From positions 1 to 64,000 of the forward strand of contig JAUSNJ010000187.1 of NCBI GenBank assembly GCA_030645355.1: DNA of 64,000 bases, in the 5' to 3' direction. Each line of letters begins with the position of its first letter. The stretch's first letter is position 1. The DNA comes from Rhodoferax sp. (GTDB taxonomy: Bacteria; Pseudomonadota; Gammaproteobacteria; Burkholderiales; Burkholderiaceae_C). A model generated the notes under the pieces. The model searched no databases, was not told where the DNA came from, and saw only the letters and a program-made list of their open reading frames with translations. Position numbers and translations under genes: made by a program. Positions 8,301 through 16,026 of the stretch are shown in pieces.

Positions 8301-8664
8301 CCAGTGTCGCTTCCCGCTCCGGGGTTTTAAAAATAGTGTCTATGACCTGGGCCTGGCGGGTCTGCATGCGCTTCTTGGCCAGGTCCCAGTCGCTGGCCTG
8401 CAGGTCCACGCGTACGCCCGTCTTGCGTTCCCAAAGACTCCAGTAGTCGACAAGGTAGCCGACCAGGGTGCCGTTGGAGTCCCGAAAAATATACGGTGGA
8501 TAGTTGTCATCCATCGCGATGGTGAGCGCGCGCTGAGTCGGAGTCGCGACGGGCACCTGAGTGACTGCACTGCAGGGTACAAACCCGGTCAGGCACAGAA
8601 CAATGCAGCCGATTGCCACTGCCCAGGGCGGGCGGAAGCGGCTGTTTGACAATCTGCTTTGCAT
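5317..8664 (-). CDS. Membrane GGDEF-EAL protein with periplasmic SBP_bac_3 sensor and PAS domains
   Basis: About 1115 aa. It has a signal-like hydrophobic start, a periplasmic SBP_bac_3 (amino-acid-binding-like) domain at about 40-270, and a transmembrane helix (YLVYGLLATALIGTLLLLW). Three PAS units follow, then GGDEF (ARLGGDEFVVML, with RDGD as the inhibitory RxxD site) and EAL. The EAL motif reads ECL, keeping the metal-binding Glu; LELTES, LDDFGTG and AEGVET are intact. It probably makes and/or breaks c-di-GMP in response to a periplasmic solute. I prefer the ATG at 8664; an upstream TTG at 8703 is possible. It follows narK on the same strand after about 130 bp. Confidence 0.9.
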   Translation of the reverse strand: MQSRLSNSRFRPPWAVAIGCIVLCLTGFVPCSAVTQVPVATPTQRALTIAMDDNYPPYIFRDSNGTLVGYLVDYWSLWERKTGVRVDLQASDWDLAKKRMQTRQAQVIDTIFKTPEREATLDFTPAYAQIPVSIYTHSGIGGIASLDHLNGFLIGVKAGDACIDTLKNAGVSTLQSYPNYETLVKAAVAGQVRIFCLDEPPANYLLYREHAEGSFNKAFQLDTGAFHRAVHKGDVQTLALLNRGFAAITADEDQALRNKWMGTRLSGPDYARYLVYGLLATALIGTLLLLWGAMLRRRVAQRTTELDAERTRLRILLEAIPDLVWMKDVDGVYRFCNPTFERFFGAKEAAIVGKSDYDFVEKSLADFFRVHDVAAIEAGKPSINEEWITFADDGHRALLETTKTPVRQSNGELAGVLGIARDITGRKQTEQALQESENRLHTILDSVEAYIYIKDSNYRYQYANQRLRKFYGKTMADIVDHDDATFFDAATAAQLRENDRRVIEHGERVAIEETIPARKNGASVVHFSVKLPLRDQDGTIYALCGISTDITERKRLESTLRIAATAFESQEGMLITDAHTVILRINQSFAEMSGYALEEVIGQTPRMFTAGGHDDAFYDAMWAATNATGNWQGEISSRRKNGEIYPVWMTITAVKGEDGVVTNYVATHTDITERKTSEEQIRHLAFFDPLTMLPNRRLLTDRLQQALASSGRNQREGALLFIDLDHFKTLNDTLGHDMGDLLLQGAATRIASCVRDGDTVARLGGDEFVVMLENLSDSSLEAASQAEVVGEKILAALCLPYQLGGREHRSSASIGLTLFDASENSSEDLMKRADLAMYQAKAAGRNNLRFFDPKMQAEVTARAALEADLRDGLAHRRFVLHYQPQLDAHGAVTGAECLVRWQHPQRGLVSPADFIPLAEDTGLILPLGAWVLETACRQLLQWEGQAPTAHLTIAVNVSARQLHQDSFVDQVQEVLQRTGANAKKLKLELTESLLVANVDATIAKMLALKAIGVSFSLDDFGTGFSSLSYLKRLPLDQLKIDQSFVRDILVDPNDATIATMVVALAASLGLDVIAEGVETVEQRDFLAGLGCHAYQGYLFSPPLPIQDFEDYMASQ

Positions 8665-8796
8665 AAGAATGGGACGCTCGCGGCAGTGGCTCCAGTTTTG
8701 CAAACCGTGCCGACTTAGGATACACCCACTTTACGCACAATTGCGGGCCTGTTGGGCAACCAGATGCGCGTTCCCTGGCCGCCCGTCCCTCAAGAC

Positions 8797-10011
8797 CTAA
8801 GCACTGCGCGCGCGCCCACCTTTTTCGGCCCAGGTGCGGGTCCAGCGGATTTGCATGGTGCGCAGCATCACCAGCATGGCAACCGCCAGTCCCGCAAACA
8901 CATAAAAACCACCCGCATAGCTGCCCAGATACTGTTTGGAAAGCCCCATGGCATTGGGCACCAGGCCGCCGCCCAAGGCACCGATTTCGCCGATCATGGA
9001 GCCTGCAACCGCCGTGGCCAGTGGCCAGCGCAGGGGCACCAGCTGGAACACCGCACCGTTGCCTGCACCCAGGGCAGCAAAGCACACAATCACCAGCAGG
9101 GTGGTGGCTGCCAAAGACCCATTGGCCAAACCACACAGCACCAGCGTCACGGCCACCGTGCACAGCACCAGGTTCAGGGTGTTGACACCACCCCAGCGGT
9201 CCGAGATCCAGCCGCCCAGCACACGTACCGCGGCACCCATGAAGGCCGCCAGCATGGTGAGCTGCCCGGCCTGCACCTTGCTGACACCGAACTGGTCGTA
9301 GTAGTAGGTCGGCAGGAAGGTGCACAGACCGATAAAGCCGCCAAAGGTCACGGCGTAGATCAGGCTGAAGGCCCAGCCGTCTTTTTCGAACAGACAGGCA
9401 ATGTGCTCCTTGAATGAGGCGTGTGCATCCAGGTCGTCCGGCTCCTTGGCGAACACGACCATCACGATCATGGGGATGCTGATGGCGACCGCTGCAATGC
9501 CGTAGACGGCGACCCAGCCGAATGCCTGGGCCAGTGGGGGTGCGATCAGCACCGACACTGCCGTGCCCACATTGCCGGCGCCGACCAGGCCCATGGCCAG
9601 GCCCTTGTGCTTGGGCGGGAACGACCCCGAGCCCAGGGACAGCGCGACGCCAAAGCTGGCACCGGCAATGCCCAGCAGCACGCCCATGGCCAACAGGTCG
9701 TTGAAACTCTTGACGAAGAAAAAGCCAAACAGCATGGCCACCATGATCAGGCCCATTTCGACCAGGGTGGCGCTCTTGCGCCCGATGTATTGCGACAGGA
9801 GTCCCAGCGGAAAGCGCATCAGCGCCCCGGCGATGATGGGGACGGAGAGCATCAGACCTTTTTGGGCCGGGCTCAGGTTGAAGGTCTCGGAGATGAACGG
9901 TGCCATGGCGCCGTTGAGCACCCAAATGCAGCACGAGAACGAAAAATACAAGAACGAGGCGAAGAGCGTGGGCGCATGGCCTGTCTTCAGAAAACTACGA
10001 AATCCCGACAT
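8797..10011 (-). CDS. narK: MFS nitrate/nitrite transporter, NNP family
   Basis: A 404-aa, 12-helix inner-membrane transporter. It carries both NNP signatures, GAGNVGTAVSVLIAPP in the first half and GEIGALGGGLVPNAMG in the second, and the pore arginines in LMRFPLG and AVRVLGGW. Placement between nrtABD and nirB points to nitrate uptake for assimilation or nitrite exchange. It is called narK by family; nasA would also be defensible. Its own sigma54-like promoter lies in the 64-bp gap upstream, and a GGA-containing ribosome site precedes the ATG at 10011. Confidence 0.92.
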   Translation of the reverse strand: MSGFRSFLKTGHAPTLFASFLYFSFSCCIWVLNGAMAPFISETFNLSPAQKGLMLSVPIIAGALMRFPLGLLSQYIGRKSATLVEMGLIMVAMLFGFFFVKSFNDLLAMGVLLGIAGASFGVALSLGSGSFPPKHKGLAMGLVGAGNVGTAVSVLIAPPLAQAFGWVAVYGIAAVAISIPMIVMVVFAKEPDDLDAHASFKEHIACLFEKDGWAFSLIYAVTFGGFIGLCTFLPTYYYDQFGVSKVQAGQLTMLAAFMGAAVRVLGGWISDRWGGVNTLNLVLCTVAVTLVLCGLANGSLAATTLLVIVCFAALGAGNGAVFQLVPLRWPLATAVAGSMIGEIGALGGGLVPNAMGLSKQYLGSYAGGFYVFAGLAVAMLVMLRTMQIRWTRTWAEKGGRARSA

Positions 10012-10029
10012 GGTGCACAGTTCCTATTT

Positions 10030-10044
10030 ATGGGGTTACCCCAT
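10030..10044. repeat. Palindrome at the predicted narK transcript start
   Basis: ATGGGGT-T-ACCCCAT, perfect 7-bp arms around one base. With transcription starting near 10041 the mRNA would begin with a GGGG-UAA-CCCC hairpin. It could be an operator or a 5'-end stabiliser. Confidence 0.5.
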
Positions 10045-10052
10045 GCACCAAA

Positions 10053-10067
10053 GCGAAACCCGTGCCA
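10053..10067 (-). promoter_or_regulatory. sigma54-like promoter of narK
   Basis: The minus strand reads TGGCACGGGTTTCGC. The -24 box is perfect; the -12 box is TCGC instead of TTGC, and the spacing is correct. Half-sites TTGGTGCA (10081-10088) and TGCACCAA (10044-10051), resembling NtrC half-sites, flank it. The predicted start is near 10041. Confidence 0.6.
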
Positions 10068-10075
10068 GTTATTGA

Positions 10076-12583
10076 TCAAATTGGTGCAAAGGGTGCAGGC
10101 CCCGTCGGAAACTCCAGAAATACTTCAAATTGCTCGATGGGAACCGGGCAGCCAAACAGAAACCCCTGGTAGGCGTAGCACCCGATGCGGGCCAAAAAGT
10201 CGCGCTGTTCTTCGGTTTCGACACCCTCGGCCACGACGGATAAACCCAAACTGGTGCCCAGCGCCACAATGGTGCGCGCGATGGCCGCATCGTTGGGGTC
10301 ATTCAGCACATCGCGCACGAACGAGCGGTCGATCTTGAGCAGGTCCAGCGGTAGCAGTTTCAGATAGCTCAACGACGAGTAGCCGGTGCCGAAATCATCG
10401 AGCGAAAAGCCGATGCCATGCGCCTTGAGTGCGTTCATCTTGACGATGATGTCGTCCACGCGGTGGGCCAGCACGCTTTCGGTCAGCTCGATGCGCAGCC
10501 GGTTGGGCGCCACGGACCACTGCTGCAGGCACTTCAAAACCTGGGGCACAAAGTTGGGTTCGCGCAGCTCGCGCGCACTGACGTTCACCGCCAGGCTCAG
10601 GTGGGCGGTCCGCGGATTCCTGGCCCAGCGGGCCAGTTGCTCGCAGGCCATGTTCATGACCCAGCGGCCCAGGGGGACGATCAGGCCGGTGGACTCCGCC
10701 AGTGCGATGAAGTGCTCGGGCATGACCAGTCCGCGCGTGGGCTGCTGCCAGCGCACCAGGGCTTCGGCGCCGGTCAGCAGGCCATCGGCGCCGACCGTGG
10801 GCTGGAAGTACAGGACCAGCTCTTCTCCGCCCTGCAAACCGTCGCGCAAGTCGAACTCCATGGCCACCCAGCTTTCCAGTTCGGTTTGCATGCTGACGTC
10901 AAAAAATCGCAGCGTGTTGCGCCCGGCCGCCTTGGCCTGGTACATCGCCAGATCGGCCTGTTTCAGCAGGTCGTCCACACTGGTCGAGTGGGAGTCAAAC
11001 AGCGTGACGCCCATGCTGGGTGAGCTGTGGTGTTCGCGGCCTGCCAGGTCGTAGGGCTGGTTCAGCGTGTACAAAATCTTCTTGCCAACACTGTCGGCTC
11101 GGGATGCGGCGCCATGGGTGGAGGGTTCCAGGTCTTCCAGCACCAGCACGAACTCGTCGCCGCCGAGGCGCGCCACCGTGTCGGCCTCGCGCACGCAGCC
11201 CACGAGCCGCTGTGCGACCTGTTGCAGCAGCAGGTCGCCCACGTCGTGACCTAGGGTGTCGTTCAGGGTCTTGAAGTTGTCCAGATCGATGAACAGCAGG
11301 GCCCCGTGCTGGTGGTGGCGGGAATTGCTGTGGAGTGCCTTTTTCAATTGCTCCAACAACAGGCGCCGGTTGGGCAGACCGGTCAGTGCGTCGTAAAAGG
11401 CCAGGCGGTGGATCTCGTCGCCGGTCTGCTTTTGCACGGAAATGTCGCGCCCGATGCCGTGGTAGCCCCGAAATTTGCCATCGGTATCAAACATCGGCGA
11501 TCCGCTGATGCAGGCCCAGTGCATGGTGCTGCCCGTGTCGGGGCGGCGTATCTCCAGATCGCGAAAGGGCTGGTGCGCGTAGACGATCTTGCGGTGTGCA
11601 TCCCAGTCGGCCTCGGTCATGTTGAGTGCCGTGAGTTCCCAATGCGTCTTGCCCATGTGCTGGGTCGCTGTCATGCCGGTGCTGTTGTAGACCTTGCCAC
11701 CCAGCACCGTGAACCGGAAATGCTCGTCCTGTTCCCAGTACCAGTCGGACGAGAGTTCGGTCAACGCACGAAACCGGGACTCGCTGTCACGCAGCGTGGC
11801 CTCGCTCTTTGCGCGCTCCGTCACGTCGACGAAATTGACCTGGATGGCAGGTGCACCGCCGTGGGTGATGGGCGAGGCCTGGATTTCCACGTCAATGGAT
11901 TTTCCGTCCCGGCGCAGGAATTTCTCGATCTGTACCGGCAGCGGCTTGCCCTTGGTATAGCCCTGTGCAATGCGGTCGGCCACCATGCTTTGGTACCGGG
12001 GGTCCACCAGATCCCTGACGGGCAGGCCGATCAGTTCCGCTTCGCGCTTGGCGCCCAAAATGGAAATGGCAGCGGGGTTGGCATAGACCACCCGGCCGTT
12101 CTGGTGCACCCCAATGCCAATGGGCGACCATTCCACCAGTGCGCGGTAGCGCGCTTCGCTGTCCTGCAGTTTGGCCTCTACCGCCAGGCTGGCAGTCAGG
12201 TCGGTGTTGGTGCCCGACAGGCGCCGCGCCTGGCCGTGCCGGTCGCGCTGAATGTGGGCCCGCAGCAGAACGAATATGTAGTGCCCCTGTTTGTGGCGCA
12301 TTTGGCATTCGACTTGCCAGATGTCGCCAGACCCCTGCAGTGCCGCAGTGAATCCCCGGTCTATGGCCTTGGCCTCTTCCGGATGGAAAAAGCTGGCCAT
12401 CAAACCGGAAGTGGCCGGCAGTTCGGCGTTCACGTAGCCCAGCATGGCCCACCAGGCGGGAGAGAAGTAGACCTCGCTGGTCCGCAGATCCCAGTCCCAG
12501 GGCGCAGCGTTGATGCTGCGCAGGATCAGCTCCAGGCGTTCTTGCGACAGTGTTTGGGTTGGCCCCTGAAGGGTGTTGTGCAT
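10076..12583 (-). CDS. Cytoplasmic PAS-PAS-PAS-GGDEF-EAL protein
   Basis: An 835-aa soluble sensor. Three PAS/PAC units cover about 1-390. The GGDEF domain is intact (ARLGGDEFVLVL, with READ as RxxD site), as is the EAL domain (GAEALVRW, LELTES-type IELTES, LDDFGTG, AEGVET). No membrane segment or signal peptide is visible. It lies 24 bp after nrtD on the same strand, probably co-transcribed with nrtABD, and just before narK. This places c-di-GMP turnover inside the nitrate uptake operon. Whether the net activity is synthesis or degradation cannot be told from sequence. Confidence 0.9.
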   Translation of the reverse strand: MHNTLQGPTQTLSQERLELILRSINAAPWDWDLRTSEVYFSPAWWAMLGYVNAELPATSGLMASFFHPEEAKAIDRGFTAALQGSGDIWQVECQMRHKQGHYIFVLLRAHIQRDRHGQARRLSGTNTDLTASLAVEAKLQDSEARYRALVEWSPIGIGVHQNGRVVYANPAAISILGAKREAELIGLPVRDLVDPRYQSMVADRIAQGYTKGKPLPVQIEKFLRRDGKSIDVEIQASPITHGGAPAIQVNFVDVTERAKSEATLRDSESRFRALTELSSDWYWEQDEHFRFTVLGGKVYNSTGMTATQHMGKTHWELTALNMTEADWDAHRKIVYAHQPFRDLEIRRPDTGSTMHWACISGSPMFDTDGKFRGYHGIGRDISVQKQTGDEIHRLAFYDALTGLPNRRLLLEQLKKALHSNSRHHQHGALLFIDLDNFKTLNDTLGHDVGDLLLQQVAQRLVGCVREADTVARLGGDEFVLVLEDLEPSTHGAASRADSVGKKILYTLNQPYDLAGREHHSSPSMGVTLFDSHSTSVDDLLKQADLAMYQAKAAGRNTLRFFDVSMQTELESWVAMEFDLRDGLQGGEELVLYFQPTVGADGLLTGAEALVRWQQPTRGLVMPEHFIALAESTGLIVPLGRWVMNMACEQLARWARNPRTAHLSLAVNVSARELREPNFVPQVLKCLQQWSVAPNRLRIELTESVLAHRVDDIIVKMNALKAHGIGFSLDDFGTGYSSLSYLKLLPLDLLKIDRSFVRDVLNDPNDAAIARTIVALGTSLGLSVVAEGVETEEQRDFLARIGCYAYQGFLFGCPVPIEQFEVFLEFPTGPAPFAPI

Positions 12584-12607
12584 AGCGCCACATTATGGCG
12601 CCATGGT

Positions 12608-13432
12608 TCAGGCTGCCGTCTTCTCGACGTGGGCCTGGCGGGTGTACAAGAAGTCGATCACGGCCTTGCGGTAACCCAGGTATTGCGCGCTGTCGGCCAG
12701 CGCCACGCGGTTGCGTGGGCGGGACAGGTCCACTGCCAGTACTTCGCCAATGGTGGCGGCAGGTCCGTTGGTCAGCATCACGATCCTGTCCGACAGCAGC
12801 ACGGCTTCGTCCACGTCGTGTGTCACCATCACCACGGTACTCTGGGTGCGGGCCACGATCTCCAGCAGCTCATCCTGCAGCTTGGCGCGGGTCAGCGCGT
12901 CCAGTGCGCCAAAGGGCTCGTCCATCAGCAAGACCTTGGGCTCCATGGCCAGGGCGCGGGCAATACCCACGCGCTGCTTCATGCCGCCGCTGATCTCGCC
13001 GGGACGCTTTTGCGCAGCGGCCGTGAGACCCACCATGGCCAGTGCAGCGTCGGTGCGCGCCATCAGCTGGGCCTTGTTCTCACTGGGTGCGCCGGTGCTT
13101 TTGGACGCCGCACCAAAAACACGTTCTACGCCCAGGTAGACGTTCTCAAAGCAGGTCAGCCACGGCAGCAGCGAGTGGTTCTGGAACACCACGGCACGTT
13201 CGGGGCCGGGGCCGGCGATCTCGCGGTTGGCGCAGAGCAGCGTGCCCGCCGTGGGCATGGTCAGCCCGGCGATCAGGTTGAGCAGCGTGGACTTGCCGCA
13301 GCCCGAGTGGCCGATCAGCGTCACAAACTCGCCCTTGGCCACCGTGAGGTTGATGTCGCGCAGCGCGGGGAACACCCCCTTCTTGGTCTTGAAGGTTTGG
13401 GCGACGTTCTGGATCTCGATGTATTTTTTCAT
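12608..13432 (-). CDS. nrtD: Nitrate ABC transporter ATP-binding protein
   Basis: A 274-aa ATPase of the NrtD/TauB/SsuB family. It has Walker [10 protein letters not shown], signature [14 protein letters not shown] and Walker [13 protein letters not shown]. It lacks the C-terminal nitrate-binding domain of cyanobacterial NrtC, so one ATPase type must drive the transporter. Its start overlaps the nrtB stop by 4 bp. The symbol follows its place after nrtAB. Confidence 0.9.
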   Translation of the reverse strand: MKKYIEIQNVAQTFKTKKGVFPALRDINLTVAKGEFVTLIGHSGCGKSTLLNLIAGLTMPTAGTLLCANREIAGPGPERAVVFQNHSLLPWLTCFENVYLGVERVFGAASKSTGAPSENKAQLMARTDAALAMVGLTAAAQKRPGEISGGMKQRVGIARALAMEPKVLLMDEPFGALDALTRAKLQDELLEIVARTQSTVVMVTHDVDEAVLLSDRIVMLTNGPAATIGEVLAVDLSRPRNRVALADSAQYLGYRKAVIDFLYTRQAHVEKTAA

Positions 13433-14379
13433 GACTTCACCTCTTCAAACGTAAACGCGGTTGCGACCTTGATCAGTGCGTATTCCAGGATCAGACCCAC
13501 GATGCCAATCACGAAGATGGCGATTATGATGTTCTTGACGTTGAGGTTGTTCCATTCGTCCCAGACCCATAAGCCGATGCCCACGCCACCGGTCAACATC
13601 TCGGCGGCCACGATCACCAGCCAGGCGGTGCCAACGGCCAGGCGCACACCGGTCAGCATGTAGGGCAGCACGGCGGGGAACAGGATCTTGGTGACGATCT
13701 TCCACTCGGACAGGTTCAGCACCTTGGCCACGTTCATGTAGTCCTGCGGCACGCGCTGCACACCGACGGCGGTGTTGATGAGCATGGGCCAGATCGAGCA
13801 GATGAAGATGGTCCAGATGGCAGCCGGGTTGGCACCCTTGAAGACCATCAGGCCGATGGGCAGCCAGGCCAGGGGCGACACCGGGCGCAGCAGGCTGATC
13901 AGCGGGTTGAACATGCGGCCCAGAAACTCAAAACGGCCAATCGCAAAACCTGCAGGGATGCCCACGGCCGCCGCCAGGCCAAAGCCCACCGCTACGCGCT
14001 CCAGGGACATCAGCACGTTCCAGCCCACGCCCTGGTCGTTGGGCCCCTTTCGGTAGAACGGGTCGCTGAACAGCACCACGGCCTGCTGCCAGGTTTCCCA
14101 GGGGCTGGGGATGCTGCTGGCGGTGCTGATGCTGATGATGGCCCAGATGCCGATCAGCAGGCCCAGGCCCAGCAGGGGTGGTAGCACCGTCATCACCAGG
14201 CCACGCCAGTCGTAGGCTGGGCGTACGGCTGCGGGTGCAGCAGCGGACACCGTTGGCGCTGGAACATCCATGGCTTTTGAGCCACTAGCCCTCGTGGAAT
14301 CTGGGTGAGTCGCTTCTTTTTTCATAGCAATGCTCTCGCTGGCCGCGGCCAGGGGGGAGTGGAATACTGCGCTGACCAT
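13429..14379 (-). CDS. nrtB: Nitrate ABC transporter permease
   Basis: A 316-aa inner-membrane permease with about six helices and a BPD_transp_1 EAA loop ([19 protein letters not shown]). The ATG at 14379 is preceded by AAGGAG overlapping the nrtA stop, which favours it over longer starts. The first 70 residues are a low-complexity cytoplasmic tail containing a dispersed repeat (copy B) read in frame as roughly [15 protein letters not shown]. Works with nrtA and nrtD. Confidence 0.92.
   Translation of the reverse strand: MVSAVFHSPLAAASESIAMKKEATHPDSTRASGSKAMDVPAPTVSAAAPAAVRPAYDWRGLVMTVLPPLLGLGLLIGIWAIISISTASSIPSPWETWQQAVVLFSDPFYRKGPNDQGVGWNVLMSLERVAVGFGLAAAVGIPAGFAIGRFEFLGRMFNPLISLLRPVSPLAWLPIGLMVFKGANPAAIWTIFICSIWPMLINTAVGVQRVPQDYMNVAKVLNLSEWKIVTKILFPAVLPYMLTGVRLAVGTAWLVIVAAEMLTGGVGIGLWVWDEWNNLNVKNIIIAIFVIGIVGLILEYALIKVATAFTFEEVKS
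14286..14330 (+). repeat. Dispersed TAGCCCTCG repeat, copy B, inside nrtB
   Basis: Begins TAGCCCTCGTGGAAT and ends TTTTTTCATAGCAA. It lies wholly within the N-terminal coding region of nrtB, in frame on the opposite strand, in a part of the protein not conserved in the family. Confidence 0.65.
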
Positions 14380-14389
14380 GGTGCTCTCC

Positions 14390-15634
14390 TTAGGCTTTAA
14401 TCTTGAAACCGTCGGCGTATTTCTTGGGGTCCTTGCCATCCCAGACCACGCCATCCATGAGCTTGGCCGAGCGCATCGCGTCCTTGGGCACGCTGATGTT
14501 CAGGGCGCCAGCGGCCTGTTTGTAGAGATCGATCTGATTGATCTGTTTGGCCACCGCCAGGTAATCGGGGTGCTCTTTCATCAAGCCCCAGCGCTTGTGT
14601 TGCGTGAGGAACCACATGCCGTCCGACAAATACGGGAAATTCACAGCGCCATCATTGAAGAACTTCATGTGATTCGGGTCGTCCCAGGTCTTGCCCATGC
14701 CGTTCTGGTAGCGTCCCAGAATGCGCTGGTTGATGGCGTCCACGCTGGTGTTGATATAGCTCTTCTCTGCCACAGTCTCTGCCATTTTCAGCTTGTTGTT
14801 CAGGCTGGCGTCGATCCAGCGACTCGCTTCAAGCACGGCCATCATCACGGCGCGGCAGGTGTTGGGGTTTTTCTTGACGAAGTCGGCCGTGGTGCCCAAT
14901 GTCTTCTCGGGATGGTCCTTCCAGATGTCCTGGGTGGTAATGGCTGTGACGCCGATTTTGTCCATGATGGCGCGGTGGTTCCAGGGCTCGCCCACGCAGA
15001 AGCCGTCCATGTTGCCCACGCGCATATTGGCCACCATTTGCGGGGGCGGCACGGTGATCAGCTTGGCGTCCTGCAACGGGTTGATGCCAGAGGCAGCGAG
15101 CCAGTAGTGCATCCACATGGCGTGGGTGCCAGTCGGGAAAGTGCCAGCGAACGTGTATTCGCGTTTCTCCTTTGCCATGATTTTGGCCAGGCTCATGCCG
15201 TCCACGGCACCCTTGTCGGCAAGGGTCTTTGACAATGTGATGGCTTGCCCGTTGTTGTTCAGACTCATCAGCACGGCCATGTCTTTCTTGGGGCCAGCCG
15301 TGCCCAAGTGCACGCCGTAGATCAGACCGTACAGCACGTGTGCCATGTCGAGTTCACCGCTGACGAGCTTGTCGCGTACCCCAGCCCAGGAGGCCTCTTT
15401 GGTGGGGATGATCTTGACGCCGTATTTCTTGTCGAACCCCAGCACCGAGGCCATGACCACGCTGGCGCAGTCGGTCAGCGGGATGAAGCCGATCTTGACC
15501 TCGGTCTTCTCGGGGGCGTCAGAGCCTGCCGCATAGACGGCTGCGCGCAACGCCGGACTGATCCCGATGGCCCCGACGGCGGCGGATTGCAACACCGCCC
15601 GACGGCTGAGGTGGTTTGGAAAATGAGGGGTCAT
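14390..15634 (-). CDS. nrtA: Nitrate ABC transporter substrate-binding protein, Tat signal
   Basis: A 414-aa periplasmic nitrate-binding protein of the NrtA/NasF family. The N-terminus LSRRAVLQSAAVGAIGIS is a twin-arginine signal. Family landmarks include KIGFIPLTDCASVVMA, GTFPTGTHAMWMHYWLAA and FCVGEPWNHRA. First gene of the uptake operon. Its leader holds a sigma54 promoter, ANTAR hairpins and a terminator. The Tat signal argues that this is the transporter component and not cytoplasmic NasS, the related regulator. Confidence 0.94.
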   Translation of the reverse strand: MTPHFPNHLSRRAVLQSAAVGAIGISPALRAAVYAAGSDAPEKTEVKIGFIPLTDCASVVMASVLGFDKKYGVKIIPTKEASWAGVRDKLVSGELDMAHVLYGLIYGVHLGTAGPKKDMAVLMSLNNNGQAITLSKTLADKGAVDGMSLAKIMAKEKREYTFAGTFPTGTHAMWMHYWLAASGINPLQDAKLITVPPPQMVANMRVGNMDGFCVGEPWNHRAIMDKIGVTAITTQDIWKDHPEKTLGTTADFVKKNPNTCRAVMMAVLEASRWIDASLNNKLKMAETVAEKSYINTSVDAINQRILGRYQNGMGKTWDDPNHMKFFNDGAVNFPYLSDGMWFLTQHKRWGLMKEHPDYLAVAKQINQIDLYKQAAGALNISVPKDAMRSAKLMDGVVWDGKDPKKYADGFKIKA

Positions 15635-15671
15635 GACAGGCTTCCTTTAAAAGTTTGACGTTGACGAAACG

Positions 15672-15736
15672 AAAAAAGGCGTCCTCACACTGCGCACGAC
15701 TGGGTTTCTCAGTCGCGTACAGGTGGGGACGCCTTT
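15672..15736 (-). terminator. Attenuator terminator in the nrtA leader
   Basis: AAAGGCGTCC (15727-15736) pairs perfectly with GGACGCCTTT and runs into six U (15672-15677), about 38 nt before nrtA. A smaller hairpin, CGACTG/CAGTCG, sits in its loop. Being inside the 5' leader it should block nrtA unless prevented. AACCC in its loop could pair with the 3' arm of the second ANTAR hairpin, suggesting competing folds. Confidence 0.9.
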
Positions 15737-15754
15737 GTCCGGGGTGACTGGCTC

Positions 15755-15796
15755 AACCCGCCATTGGGTCGTGCCTGTCAGTGACCATCGTTGGTC
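15755..15796 (-). promoter_or_regulatory. ANTAR-target tandem hairpin leader of nrtA
   Basis: The first hairpin (15783-15796) is GACC-AACGAT-GGTC. The second (15755-15770, extendable by one pair) is CGACCC-AATGGC-GGGTTG. Both hexaloops have A1 and G4. The 12-nt linker and the terminator directly downstream match the arrangement described for ANTAR-controlled leaders. NasT, encoded 1.2 kb upstream, and the REC-ANTAR-PilJ protein are the candidate ligands. Confidence 0.85.
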
Positions 15797-15809
15797 TCGC
15801 AGAGTCATA

Positions 15810-15825
15810 TGCAATGAGCGTGCCA
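15810..15825 (-). promoter_or_regulatory. sigma54 promoter of the nrtA operon
   Basis: The minus strand reads TGGCACGCTCATTGCA, a perfect match to TGGCACG-N4-TTGCA. The predicted start is near 15799, three bases before the first ANTAR hairpin, giving a leader of about 165 nt. Confidence 0.88.
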
Positions 15826-15876
15826 GCTGTTCTTGAATGCCTCGTGGCACCGCGCTATATGCTGGATGCTCCGTTT

Positions 15877-15910
15877 TCAATAGCAATAGTTCTATATTTC
15901 ACGAGGGCTA
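15877..15910 (-). repeat. Dispersed TAGCCCTCG repeat, copy C
   Basis: On the minus strand it begins TAGCCCTCGTGAAAT and ends ATTGCTATTGA. It lies between the NtrC-like sites and the sigma54 promoter of nrtA. Confidence 0.65.
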
Positions 15911-15952
15911 CAGCCATATTTACTGAGTGAACTCTTGGCAGATGTGTTGCTG

Positions 15953-15981
15953 GCACCAATTTTGTGCGACGCACCAAAATC
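15953..15981. promoter_or_regulatory. NtrC-like enhancer sites for nrtA
   Basis: GCACCAATTTTGTGC (15953-15967) matches 12 of 15 bases of the NtrC consensus core GCACCAAAATGGTGC. GCACCAAAAT follows at 15971-15980 as a strong half-site. They lie about 160-180 bp upstream of the predicted nrtA start, a normal enhancer distance for sigma54 promoters. Confidence 0.65.
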
Positions 15982-16026
15982 AGTTGCAGCCTAAAGAAAG
16001 TGGGGAATGTGGTCGACAACTGTTGC

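Noticed and set aside
8507-9934. A 475-codon minus-strand frame
   Set aside because: Shifted frame of narK and the start of the first GGDEF-EAL gene; low-complexity translation.
11306-13663. A 785-codon plus-strand open frame
   Set aside because: It runs antisense across a GGDEF-EAL gene and nrtD, both of which are certain; the product shows no family features.
14390-15634. Reading nrtA as the regulator NasS
   Set aside because: It has a clear Tat signal and heads an ABC transporter operon; NasS is cytoplasmic.
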